Positions 14,419-22,906 of a DNA stretch of 54,483 nucleotides are shown in pieces. A model generated the notes under the pieces. That model did not search any database, was not told the origin of the DNA, and worked only from the letters and a program-made list of their open reading frames with translations. Origin of the DNA: SIG299 sp964632165. GTDB lineage: Bacteria; Bacillota; Clostridia; Lachnospirales; Lachnospiraceae. Position 1 is the stretch's first letter. The number at the start of each line of letters is the position of its first letter. Location of the stretch: assembly GCA_964632165.1 (NCBI GenBank), contig CAZWCZ010000009.1, positions 1 to 54,483 of the forward strand, in the 5' to 3' direction. The position numbers were made by a program, and so were the translations under genes.

Positions 14419-16287
14419 ATGAAACTGTATTTTAAAGATAAAAAATTGTGGATCAGGCGCATCCTTTTTGCAGTATGTGATATAGGATGTATCATACTGG
14501 CAAATGTATTTGCCCTGTGGCTCAGATTTGACCTGGATTTTGATAAGATAGATGAAAAATATGCAGAAACCATGTGGAGATTTCTTCCGTATCATCTGGT
14601 GATCACGCTGCTGCTGTTCTTGATCTTCCGTTTATATCAGAGTGTATGGCAGTTTGCGGGAGTGGTGGAATTGCAGAGCGTTGCAGCGGCAAGTGTTCTT
14701 TCGGGACTGCTGCAGTCGGTTGCATTTTATATGGCAGGAGCAGAGTATCCGAGAAGCTGTTATATCATCTATGCACTGTTGCTTTTTGTTTTTACTACGA
14801 TCACAAGATTTTCTTACCGTTTTGTGCGCAGGATAAAACAACACTATTTTACAAAGCGCGGCAGGAATGTCATGATCATCGGAGCCGGTCAGGCCGGTTC
14901 CATGCTGATACGGGAAATGCTGAACAGTAATTACCTGAATCAGCGGGTTAAATGTATCATAGATGATGCACCGGATAAACAGGGGAAATTTATCGATGGC
15001 ATAAAGGTAGTCGGAACACGTAAGGAAATTAAGAAAATGGCAGAAAAATATGCCATTGAGGAAATTGATATTGCAATTCCTTCTGCGTCTAAAAAGACGA
15101 TCAAAGAACTTTTGAATATTTGTAAAGAGACGAAATGCGAAGTAAAGATCCTGCCGGGCCTGTATCAGCTTGTGAATGGCGAAGTTAATGTAAGCAAGCT
15201 CAGGAATGTGGAAATTGAAGATCTGCTTGGAAGAGAGCCGATCAGGATCGATATCGAATCCATTATGGGCTATGTTACGGATAAGGTAGTCATGGTGACC
15301 GGAGGGGGCGGTTCCATAGGAAGTGAATTGTGCCGGCAGATTGCCGGTCATCATCCGAAGCAGCTCATTATTGTTGATATTTATGAAAATAATGCTTATG
15401 ATATTCAGCAGGAACTGAAACGTAAGTACGAAGGACTGGATCTGGTCGTATTGATCGCTTCAGTCAGAAATACACGGCGTATGAATGATATATTTAAAAA
15501 GTATCATCCGGAGATCGTATATCACGCAGCAGCTCATAAACATGTACCGTTGATGGAAGATTCGCCGAACGAAGCAGTAAAGAATAATGTTTTTGGCACA
15601 TGGAAAACAGTAAAAGCAGCAGACAGATACGGAGTAAAACGCTTTGTGCTGATCTCTACAGATAAGGCGGTAAATCCGACCAATATCATGGGGGCGACCA
15701 AACGGATCTGTGAAATGATCATACAGACCTATAACAAGCACTCTGCAACAGAATTTGTTGCGGTACGTTTTGGAAATGTATTGGGAAGCAATGGAAGCGT
15801 TATCCCGCTGTTTAAAAAGCAGATTGCCGAGGGCGGTCCGGTTACGGTAACACACCCGGATATCATCCGTTACTTTATGACGATTCCGGAGGCGGTGTCG
15901 CTTGTACTGCAGGCAGGGGCTTACGCAAAAGGCGGAGAGATCTTTGTGCTTGATATGGGAGAACCGGTAAAGATCCTGGACCTTGCGACCAATCTGATCC
16001 GGCTGTCCGGGTATGTTCCGGGAGAAGATATCGAGATAAAATTTACCGGTCTGCGTCCGGGAGAGAAGCTGTATGAAGAGCTCCTGATGGATGAAGAAGG
16101 AATGCAGGATACGGAAAATAAGATGATACATATCGGGAAGCCGATCCAGATGGATGAGGAAACTTTTTTAAGTGATCTCAATGAATTATATCAGACTGTA
16201 TTAGAGGAACCGGAGGATATCCGTCCGTTGATCCAGAAACTGGTACCAACTTATGTAAGAAAGGAAAAGAAAACGAATGAAGTATGA
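14419..16287 (+). CDS. membrane NDP-sugar 4,6-dehydratase (PglF/WbpM/CapD-like)
   Basis: This 622-residue polysaccharide-biosynthesis enzyme has four N-terminal membrane helices (to about residue 130). A CoA-binding-like Rossmann domain follows (VMIIGAGQAGSMLI, about 151), then the catalytic SDR domain from about 290 (MVTGGGGSIGSELCRQ). The active-site region ISTDKAVNPTNIMGATKR has Met in place of the usual SDR Tyr, characteristic of UDP-GlcNAc 4,6-dehydratases of this class. RPGEKLYEELL near the end is also a hallmark. It likely makes a UDP-4-keto-6-deoxy sugar for surface glycan. A GGAGG site precedes ATG. It overlaps the next gene by 11 bases. Confidence 0.92.
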   Translation: MKLYFKDKKLWIRRILFAVCDIGCIILANVFALWLRFDLDFDKIDEKYAETMWRFLPYHLVITLLLFLIFRLYQSVWQFAGVVELQSVAAASVLSGLLQSVAFYMAGAEYPRSCYIIYALLLFVFTTITRFSYRFVRRIKQHYFTKRGRNVMIIGAGQAGSMLIREMLNSNYLNQRVKCIIDDAPDKQGKFIDGIKVVGTRKEIKKMAEKYAIEEIDIAIPSASKKTIKELLNICKETKCEVKILPGLYQLVNGEVNVSKLRNVEIEDLLGREPIRIDIESIMGYVTDKVVMVTGGGGSIGSELCRQIAGHHPKQLIIVDIYENNAYDIQQELKRKYEGLDLVVLIASVRNTRRMNDIFKKYHPEIVYHAAAHKHVPLMEDSPNEAVKNNVFGTWKTVKAADRYGVKRFVLISTDKAVNPTNIMGATKRICEMIIQTYNKHSATEFVAVRFGNVLGSNGSVIPLFKKQIAEGGPVTVTHPDIIRYFMTIPEAVSLVLQAGAYAKGGEIFVLDMGEPVKILDLATNLIRLSGYVPGEDIEIKFTGLRPGEKLYEELLMDEEGMQDTENKMIHIGKPIQMDEETFLSDLNELYQTVLEEPEDIRPLIQKLVPTYVRKEKKTNEV

Positions 16288-17644
16288 TGTGATTATTGTA
16301 GGGGCAGGTCCCGGCGGTATTTTTACTGCATATGAACTGGCAGAAAAAAATGAAAATCTGAAGATTGCAGTATTTGAAGCAGGACACGCATTGGAAAAAC
16401 GTCGTTGCCCGATCGACGGAGACAAAGTAAAGAGCTGTATTAAGTGTAAGAGCTGTGCCATTATGAGCGGTTTTGGCGGTGCAGGTGCATTCTCCGACGG
16501 GAAATATAACATTACCAATGACTTTGGCGGTACGCTGTTTGAGCATATTGGAAAGAAAGAAGCATTGGATCTGATGAATTATGTTGATGAGATCAACATG
16601 AAATACGGCGGTGAGGGTACAAAGATGTATTCAACGGCCGGATCAAAGTTTGATAAGCTCTGTATGCAGAACCAGTTAAAGCTTTTGTCTGCATCGGTGC
16701 GTCATCTTGGTACGGATATCAACTATGTGGTACTGGAAAATCTTTATAACCGCTTGAAAGACAGAGCGGACTTCTTCTTTGACTGTCCGGTGGAAAAACT
16801 GGAAGTAATAGAAGACGGATATCGAATTTATACAAAGAGTGATGTTTATGGCTGCGAAAAATGTGTGATTTCGGTTGGAAGAAGCGGAAGCAAGTGGATG
16901 GAGCATGTATGCGAAGAACTTTCCATTCCGACCAAATCAAACCGTGTGGACATTGGTGTGCGAGTAGAACTTCCGGCAGTTATTTTCTCACATCTGACGG
17001 ATGAACTTTATGAAAGTAAGATCGTATACCGCACGGAAAAGTTTGAGGACAGAGTCAGAACATTCTGTATGAATCCGCATGGGATTGTAGTAAATGAAAA
17101 TACGAACGGTATTGTAACGGTAAACGGACACAGCTATGAAGATCCGGAGTTGCAGACGGAAAATACGAACTTTGCACTTCTTGTGGCAAAGCATTTCTCT
17201 GAGCCGTTCAAGGACAGCAACGGGTATGGAGAGAGCATTGCAAGGCTTTCCAACATGCTGGGCGGAGGTGTCATTGTACAGCGTTTTGGAGATCTGGTCC
17301 GTGGAAGACGCAGCAATGCAAAACGTATTGAAGAAGGTCTGGTCCGTCCGACATTGGCGGCAACGCCGGGGGACCTGAGTCTTGTCCTTCCAAAACGTAT
17401 TTTAGACGGTATTATAGAGATGATCTATGCACTGGATAAGATCGCACCCGGTACGGCAAATGATGATACTTTATTATATGGTGTAGAAGTTAAGTTCTAT
17501 AACATGGAAGTGGATATTGATGAGAATCTGGAAACGCGGTATCCGGGGCTGTATGTTATCGGAGACGGAAGCGGCGTAACCCATTCCCTTTCTCATGCTT
17601 CGGCAAGTGGTGTTTATGTTGCAAGACAGATCATAGAAAAATAA
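16277..17644 (+). CDS. NAD(P)/FAD-dependent oxidoreductase (FAD-dependent dehydrogenase-like)
   Basis: This 455-residue flavoprotein opens with the dinucleotide-binding motif YDVIIVGAGPGGIFTAYEL. A short Cys pair segment (SCIKCKSCAIMSGFGGAGAF) is followed by SDGKYNI. The C-terminus ends with LYVIGDGSGVTHSLSHASAS, the second FAD-contacting motif. This pattern matches the family of uncharacterised FAD-dependent dehydrogenases (COG2509-like). Substrate unknown. It overlaps the sugar dehydratase by 11 bases, so it is cotranscribed, though a role in glycan synthesis is not implied by sequence. A strong terminator follows. Confidence 0.85.
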   Translation: MKYDVIIVGAGPGGIFTAYELAEKNENLKIAVFEAGHALEKRRCPIDGDKVKSCIKCKSCAIMSGFGGAGAFSDGKYNITNDFGGTLFEHIGKKEALDLMNYVDEINMKYGGEGTKMYSTAGSKFDKLCMQNQLKLLSASVRHLGTDINYVVLENLYNRLKDRADFFFDCPVEKLEVIEDGYRIYTKSDVYGCEKCVISVGRSGSKWMEHVCEELSIPTKSNRVDIGVRVELPAVIFSHLTDELYESKIVYRTEKFEDRVRTFCMNPHGIVVNENTNGIVTVNGHSYEDPELQTENTNFALLVAKHFSEPFKDSNGYGESIARLSNMLGGGVIVQRFGDLVRGRRSNAKRIEEGLVRPTLAATPGDLSLVLPKRILDGIIEMIYALDKIAPGTANDDTLLYGVEVKFYNMEVDIDENLETRYPGLYVIGDGSGVTHSLSHASASGVYVARQIIEK

Positions 17645-17665
17645 AGAAACAGAAGAAAAAGCAGG

Positions 17666-17704
17666 AGCCCCTGAGACACATGATGTTGTGTTTCAGGGGC
17701 TTTC
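17666..17704. terminator. bidirectional intrinsic terminator
   Basis: Arms AGCCCCTGA and TCAGGGGCT with an inner ACACA/TGTGT form a 15-base stem with one mismatch, followed by TTTCT on the plus side. The minus-strand side is followed by CTGCTTTTTCTTC. It lies between two convergent units. Confidence 0.85.
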
Positions 17705-17717
17705 TAAATAAAACGGA

Positions 17718-18548
17718 TTATAAAACTTTAGATAAAAATTCTTTTAGACGGGGATTCTTTGGCGCTCCAAAAAATTCTTCCGGAGGAGCACATTCTAAAA
17801 TCTGTCCGTCGTCAATGAAAAGAACTTTATTGGCAACTTCTCTGGCAAACCCCATTTCATGAGTAACAATGATCATGGTCATACCCTCTTTTGCCAGCTG
17901 CTTCATCAGATCCAGAACTTCGCCGACCATCTCCGGGTCAAGGGCTGAAGTCGGTTCATCGAATAAGATGACATCCGGGTTCATGGCAAGAGCACGAACG
18001 ATGGCGACACGCTGTTTCTGACCGCCGGAAAGGGTAGAAGGATACACATCTGCCTTATCTCTTAATCCGATACGGTCCAGAAGCTCATATGCCTGTGCCT
18101 TTGCGTCTGCATGGATAGAGGCATATGTTTCGGTGATCGGGATCAGCGGACGTTTGTTTTCCGACCGGCGGAAAAGGTTAGTCAGAGTCAGTACAGCATT
18201 TTTTTTGTGTGCAGCCCTGAGCTCCTGTTTACGGACAAGAACAGGAGCCAGCATGATGTTCTGCAGTACGGTTTTGTTTGTAAACAGGTTGAAATGCTGA
18301 AATACCATGCCCATATGCCGGCGGTGGATATTGATATCTACTTTGAAATCGGCAATGTCTACGCCATTGAAGATGATCTGTCCGCCGGTAGGATCCTCCA
18401 TACAGTTCAGACAACGCAGAAAGGTGCTTTTTCCTGAACCGGAAGGACCAATGACACACATAATGTCCCCTTTTTCAATGTGAATGCTGATATCGTTTAA
18501 TACTTTGGTATCACCAAAGTGTTTTTCAAGATTAATGACGTCGATCAC
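17718..18548 (-). CDS. polar amino-acid ABC transporter ATP-binding protein, with insertion
   Basis: This 276-residue GlnQ/HisP-like ATPase has Walker A GPSGSGKST (34-42), Q-loop MVFQHFNLF, signature LSGGQKQRV (173-181), Walker B DVILFDEPTSALDPEM and switch His in VTHEMGFA. Usual length is about 240-250. The extra length is an approximately 35-residue insertion at about 112-147 (LTLTNLFRRSENKRPLIPIT region), between the Q-loop and the signature, in the helical subdomain. Its start overlaps the permease gene by 17 bases. The operon order on the minus strand is binding protein, permease, ATPase. Confidence 0.92.
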   Translation of the reverse strand: MIDVINLEKHFGDTKVLNDISIHIEKGDIMCVIGPSGSGKSTFLRCLNCMEDPTGGQIIFNGVDIADFKVDINIHRRHMGMVFQHFNLFTNKTVLQNIMLAPVLVRKQELRAAHKKNAVLTLTNLFRRSENKRPLIPITETYASIHADAKAQAYELLDRIGLRDKADVYPSTLSGGQKQRVAIVRALAMNPDVILFDEPTSALDPEMVGEVLDLMKQLAKEGMTMIIVTHEMGFAREVANKVLFIDDGQILECAPPEEFFGAPKNPRLKEFLSKVL

Positions 18549-19242
18549 TTTTTCTCAGGCTCCTTTCCATGCATTTGATCCCAAGGCTGATAATAAGCAC
18601 AAGAAGAATATAAATCAGTGCCATGACAAGATATGGCACCATGAACTCGTAACTGTTGCTGCCGATGGTGTTGAACGCTTTATACAGGTCTGTGGCACCG
18701 ACAAAACTGACAACGGAAGTTTCCTTGATCAGGGCGATAAACTCGTTGCCAAGGGTAGGCAGGATGTTTTTGACGGCCTGAGGGATGACGATGCGTATCA
18801 TAGTAGTCCGGAAACTAAGACCGACGGCACGTCCTGCTTCCATCTGACCGTGGTCGACGGAAAGGATCCCGCTCCGCATGATCTCTGATATGTAAGCACC
18901 GCTGTTTAACCCGAAAACCAGGATGGAGACATTCAGCCCGGTAATGCGGATGTTTAAAAGAGGGAACAGTACATAGTAAAAAATGAGCAGCTGAGCAACG
19001 ATCGGTGTTCCACGGAACAGGCTGACATAAAAGGAAGCGAGTACGTTTAAAATACGTGGGAACAGTTTGTATTTCGGAAGGACACGCACGATGGCGATGA
19101 CCGTTCCGATCAGGATTCCAATGACTAAGCCTAAAACGGCAATAAGGAGGGTGTTTTGCAACCCCTCCAAAACCTTGACATAGCCATTCTGGTGTATGAG
19201 TATTTCTACAAATTTATCAATCTTACGACTAAAATCTCCCAT
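18532..19242 (-). CDS. polar amino-acid ABC transporter permease
   Basis: This 236-residue HisM/GlnP-type permease has about five membrane helices. The EAA loop that docks the ATPase is GQMEAGRAVGLSFRTTMIRIV at about 130-150, and the family segment FRGTPIVAQLLIFYY precedes it. The N-terminus has an amphipathic stretch before the first helix. It lies between the binding protein (33 bases upstream) and the ATPase (overlapping). The imported substrate is presumably an amino acid of the polar/acidic or cystine type, judged only from family. Confidence 0.92.
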   Translation of the reverse strand: MGDFSRKIDKFVEILIHQNGYVKVLEGLQNTLLIAVLGLVIGILIGTVIAIVRVLPKYKLFPRILNVLASFYVSLFRGTPIVAQLLIFYYVLFPLLNIRITGLNVSILVFGLNSGAYISEIMRSGILSVDHGQMEAGRAVGLSFRTTMIRIVIPQAVKNILPTLGNEFIALIKETSVVSFVGATDLYKAFNTIGSNSYEFMVPYLVMALIYILLVLIISLGIKCMERSLRKSDRRH

Positions 19243-19275
19243 TATGACCTCTTTCCAATCAAACGGAATGTTTGA

Positions 19276-20121
19276 TTAATGCATTGCATTGATCGCTTCG
19301 GTAATACGTGCTGCCGGAGCTGCGTCGATTATAACATAATCCAGGTTGCCGTTCAAGAGATCCTGGACAGCAAGAGCACTGTTCTGGTAAGAAATGCATG
19401 TTACAGGGAGTCCGGCAAAACCGAAATCCTCAGAACCTTCACAATAAGACTGGGAAGTAGTACTGTCCTGTACACCGATCTTTGTATTTTTATTCTTTGC
19501 ATTTAAGATAGCTTCAACGTCTTCGGCAGTCTTGCAATTGTCAAATTCCGTGCAGGAACTTTTTACAACTAACTTCTGAGCTGCATTATAATAAGAAGTG
19601 GTAAATGTAACCTGTTCCTTACGGTCGTCTGTTACGGTAAGACCGGCCATGGCAATGTCACATTTCTGCTGGCTGACAGATAAACATACTGCATTAAAGT
19701 CCATGTTCAGGATCACCAGTTCTTTGCCGAGGTAAGAAGCAAGAGCAGCTGCGATCTCCATATCGATGCCATAGTAGGAATCACCTTCCATGTATTCAAA
19801 CGGAGCGAATTCTGCGTTTGTGGCAACAATCAGCTGATCTTTGCTGCTGTCCTGCTTTGCAGAAGTAACAGCAACCGGTGTACCGTCGCCAAAGTAGTGA
19901 TTGCAGATATCGGCGAAAGTACCGTCATCCATGATCTGCGCAATGAAAGTATTTACAGTTTCTAAAAGTTCCGGCTGAGTCTTGTCCACGCCGAAAGCGT
20001 ATTCTTCGCTGGTCAGTTCAATGTCGATTACCTTTGCCGTGACTTTTTCAGAACTGCCACAGGCAGCGAAAGTGCTGAGGATGAGTAAAGATACCATTAA
20101 TAAAGAAATAATTTTTTTCAT
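19276..20121 (-). CDS. amino-acid ABC transporter substrate-binding lipoprotein, apparently circularly permuted
   Basis: This 281-residue lipoprotein has a signal peptide and lipobox STFAAC (Cys21). The segment at about 30-85 (KVIDIELTSEEYAFGVDKTQ ... DGTFADICNHYFGD) is what normally forms the last strand and helices of solute-binding family 3 proteins. The canonical N-terminus (QLIVATNAEFAPFEYME) only begins at about 96. The protein stops at DYVIIDAAPAARITEAINAM, exactly where the segment 30-85 would normally follow. The fold could still close, because the C-terminal strand packs beside the first lobe. It is the first gene of the transporter operon, with AAGGAGA ribosome site and a promoter at 20172-20200. 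Confidence 0.88.
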   Translation of the reverse strand: MKKIISLLMVSLLILSTFAACGSSEKVTAKVIDIELTSEEYAFGVDKTQPELLETVNTFIAQIMDDGTFADICNHYFGDGTPVAVTSAKQDSSKDQLIVATNAEFAPFEYMEGDSYYGIDMEIAAALASYLGKELVILNMDFNAVCLSVSQQKCDIAMAGLTVTDDRKEQVTFTTSYYNAAQKLVVKSSCTEFDNCKTAEDVEAILNAKNKNTKIGVQDSTTSQSYCEGSEDFGFAGLPVTCISYQNSALAVQDLLNGNLDYVIIDAAPAARITEAINAMH

Positions 20122-20171
20122 AGTTTGTCTCCTTTTTTATTTAAAATGTATTTTTATTCTTTCTGTTGCAT

Positions 20172-20200
20172 AATATATCACTATAAAAGTAAAAATGCAA
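20172..20200 (-). promoter_or_regulatory. promoter of the amino-acid transporter operon
   Basis: TTGCAT (20195-20200) and TATATT (20172-20177) are 17 bases apart on the minus strand, about 50 bases before the lipoprotein ATG. Confidence 0.65.
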
Positions 20201-20281
20201 GCCCTTTTTAAAAAAAATCTAATTTTTATTCGAAATAGCTTTTTGAGAATCCGGTTCGAAGGAGTTTTTTGGGATTCTTAA

Positions 20282-20310
20282 TTGACGAAAGCAGGTATCT
20301 GTAATAAAAT
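20282..20310 (+). promoter_or_regulatory. promoter of the copA unit
   Basis: TTGACG (20282-20287) and TAAAAT (20305-20310) are 17 bases apart, 52 bases before ATG 20362. An imperfect inverted repeat (AGAATCC with GGGATTCT, about 20248-20279) lies just upstream. I see no CopY-type TACANNTGTA box. Confidence 0.6.
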
Positions 20311-20361
20311 CAATGATATATGGGATAATGATATTATAATAAGAAAGAAGAGGATATACGG

Positions 20362-22881
20362 ATGGAACAGTATAATGTGACAGGCATGAGCTGTGCCGCA
20401 TGTAGTGCCCGGGTAGAAAAGGCAGTGTCAAAAGTACCAGGAGTCAGTTCCTGCTCAGTCAGTCTGCTGACAAATTCCATGGGCGTAGAAGGAACGGCAT
20501 CGCCGGAAGCAATTGAACAGGCGGTGCGTGATGCCGGATACGGAGCAAGCAGAAAGGGAAATGAAAGGAAGGAAAGCAGTTCAAGATCAGAAGCAGAAGA
20601 AGCGCTTACAGATAGAGAGACCCCGATATTGAAAAAGAGACTGACAGCATCTATCGGATTTTTGGCAGTATTAATGTATATTTCCATGGGACATTCCATG
20701 TGGGGATGGCCGGTGCCACAGGCTTTGGCAGAGAATCCGATGGCGATCGGACTGCTTCAGCTTTTGCTGGCCGGGATCGTTATGGTCATCAACCAGAAAT
20801 TTTTCATCCATGGATACCGGAGTCTGTTTCACGGAGCACCAAACATGGATACGCTGGTAGCTCTCGGCTCCAGTGCTGCATTTGTATACAGCACGTATGC
20901 ATTGTTTGCAATGACGGGGGCCTATACGGCAGGAGATACGGCGGCAGCAGAACATTATCTGCATGAGTTCTATTTTGAATCAGCTGCCATGATACTGACG
21001 CTGATCACTGTCGGGAAAATGCTGGAGGCACGTTCTAAAGGAAAAACAACAGATGCCCTGAAAGGCCTGATGAAGCTGGCGCCGAAGACGGCGACGGTGG
21101 TGCGGGATGGAGCGGAAGTGACAGTTCCGGTAGAACAGGTCCGGATGGAAGATGTATTCCTTGTTCGTCCCGGAGAACAGATCCCGGTAGACGGGGTTGT
21201 GCTAGAGGGACACAGTGCTGTCAATGAATCTGCATTGACCGGAGAAAGTGTTCCGGTGGATAAGGAAGAAGGCAGCACGGTTTCTGCGGCAACGATGAAC
21301 CGGTCCGGATTTTTAAAATGTCGTGCCACAAGGGTAGGACAGGACACAACGCTTTCCCAGATCATTCAGATGGTCAGTGATGCTGCGGCAACAAAGGCAC
21401 CGATCGCGAAGATCGCAGATAAGGTTTCCGGCATTTTTGTGCCGACGGTCATTGCTATCGCGGCAGTAACTACAATGGTATGGCTGTTTGCCGGAGAAGA
21501 AATCGGTTTTGCCCTGGCAAGAGGGATTTCCGTACTGGTCATCAGTTGTCCGTGTGCACTTGGACTGGCAACACCGGTAGCCATTATGGTTGGAAACGGC
21601 GTTGGTGCGAAAAACGGAATCATGTTTAAGACTGCGGTATCGCTGGAAGAGACAGGAAAAGTGCAGATCGTGGCACTGGATAAGACAGGAACTATCACAA
21701 AAGGAGAACCGCAGGTAACAGAACTTCTTGTGGAAGACGGCTGCACGGAAGAAATGCTTCTTTCTTATGCCGGCGCATTAGAGAAAAAAAGTGAACATCC
21801 GCTTGCAAAAGCAGTACTTTCTTATATAGAAGGAAAAGAGATCAAAGAGATCGAGGTAAAGGAGTTTGAAGCACTTCCCGGAAACGGACTGACAGGAAAG
21901 TCAGAGGATGGAATGTTGTTCGGAGGAAATGCGGATTTTATCGGAACGAAGACAACACTGTCCGAAAAGATGCAAAAGGCGGCACAGGAACTTGCACAGC
22001 AAGGGAAAACCCCACTGTTTTTTGCACTGGATCACCGCCTGTTGGGCGTGATCGCAGTAGCAGATGTGATAAAAGAGGACAGTGCGGAGGCAGTCCGCCA
22101 ATTACAGCATATGGGAATCAGGGTCGTTATGCTGACCGGAGACAATGAGCGGACGGCAAAAGCCATTGGCGTACAGGCGGGGGTGGACGCTGTGATCGCA
22201 GATGTGCTTCCGGACGGCAAAGAACGTGTGATCCGTGACCTGAAGAAGCAGGGAAAAGTAGCGATGGTCGGTGACGGGATCAATGATGCTCCGGCACTGA
22301 CACAGGCAGATATGGGAATTGCTATAGGGGCAGGAACCGACATTGCGATCGATGCGGCGGATGTCGTTCTGATGAAGAACAGTCTGATGGATGTTCCGGC
22401 AGCGATACGGCTGAGCCGGGCGGCCTTAAAAAACATACGTGAGAATCTGTTCTGGGCATTTTTTTATAACAGTATCGGGATCCCGTTGGCAGCGGGAGTG
22501 TTCATTCCGCTATTCCAACTGAAACTGAATCCGATGTTTGGTGCGGCGGCCATGAGCCTGTCAAGCTTTTGTGTTGTAACCAATGCACTGCGTCTGAACC
22601 TTATAAAGATTTATGACAGCAGAAAAGATAAAAAGAGAAGAACTCACAACAAAAACAGGGAGGAAAAGAAGATGACAAAAACAATGAAGATTGAAGGAAT
22701 GATGTGCGGACATTGTGAAGCACGGGTTAAGAAGACGCTTGAGGCAGTTTCCGGAGTAGAAAGTGCAGAAGTCAGCCATGTCGAGGGGACGGCAGTAGTT
22801 ACGCTGAATGCACCGGTTGCGGACGAGACATTAAAGCAGGCAGTAGAGGCACAGGATTACAGCGTGCTTTCCATTCAGTAG
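20362..22881 (+). CDS. copA: copper-translocating P1B-type ATPase with N- and C-terminal HMA domains
   Basis: This 839-residue Cu(I) exporter has an N-terminal HMA domain with GMSCAACSARVE (about 8-19). Eight membrane helices follow, with CPC in SCPCALGLATP (about 396-406), the phosphorylation motif DKTGT (about 440), SEHPLAKAV (HP motif, about 477) and GDGIND (about 637). Most CopA end soon after the last helix. Here a basic linker is followed by a second HMA domain (MKIEGMMCGHCEARVKKTL), matching free CopZ in sequence and length. The linker contains an internal ribosome site and ATG at 22672. It probably heads a unit that continues through the CapA-like gene. Confidence 0.93.
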   Translation: MEQYNVTGMSCAACSARVEKAVSKVPGVSSCSVSLLTNSMGVEGTASPEAIEQAVRDAGYGASRKGNERKESSSRSEAEEALTDRETPILKKRLTASIGFLAVLMYISMGHSMWGWPVPQALAENPMAIGLLQLLLAGIVMVINQKFFIHGYRSLFHGAPNMDTLVALGSSAAFVYSTYALFAMTGAYTAGDTAAAEHYLHEFYFESAAMILTLITVGKMLEARSKGKTTDALKGLMKLAPKTATVVRDGAEVTVPVEQVRMEDVFLVRPGEQIPVDGVVLEGHSAVNESALTGESVPVDKEEGSTVSAATMNRSGFLKCRATRVGQDTTLSQIIQMVSDAAATKAPIAKIADKVSGIFVPTVIAIAAVTTMVWLFAGEEIGFALARGISVLVISCPCALGLATPVAIMVGNGVGAKNGIMFKTAVSLEETGKVQIVALDKTGTITKGEPQVTELLVEDGCTEEMLLSYAGALEKKSEHPLAKAVLSYIEGKEIKEIEVKEFEALPGNGLTGKSEDGMLFGGNADFIGTKTTLSEKMQKAAQELAQQGKTPLFFALDHRLLGVIAVADVIKEDSAEAVRQLQHMGIRVVMLTGDNERTAKAIGVQAGVDAVIADVLPDGKERVIRDLKKQGKVAMVGDGINDAPALTQADMGIAIGAGTDIAIDAADVVLMKNSLMDVPAAIRLSRAALKNIRENLFWAFFYNSIGIPLAAGVFIPLFQLKLNPMFGAAAMSLSSFCVVTNALRLNLIKIYDSRKDKKRRTHNKNREEKKMTKTMKIEGMMCGHCEARVKKTLEAVSGVESAEVSHVEGTAVVTLNAPVADETLKQAVEAQDYSVLSIQ
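22672..22881 (+). CDS. copZ: candidate internal start: free CopZ-like copper chaperone
   Basis: An in-frame ATG at 22672 in copA has GGGAGG at 22658-22663, eight bases upstream. Translation from it would give a 69-residue protein starting MTKTMKIEGMMCGHCEARVK, the usual CopZ length with its CxxC metal site. So one message may give both the CopA-CopZ fusion and a separate chaperone, or the fusion may result from recent loss of a copA stop codon. Ribosome use of this site is inferred. Confidence 0.5.
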   Translation: MTKTMKIEGMMCGHCEARVKKTLEAVSGVESAEVSHVEGTAVVTLNAPVADETLKQAVEAQDYSVLSIQ

Positions 22882-22906
22882 GGAAGGAAAGGACGACAAC
22901 AGAGTT

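Noticed and set aside
14632..15354. 240-codon minus-strand open frame opposite the dehydratase gene
   Set aside because: The plus strand encodes a well-conserved dehydratase here; the antisense frame has no recognisable protein features.
20202..20361. CopY-type copper box before copA
   Set aside because: No TACANNTGTA palindrome is present; only an imperfect AGAATCC/GGGATTCT repeat was seen.
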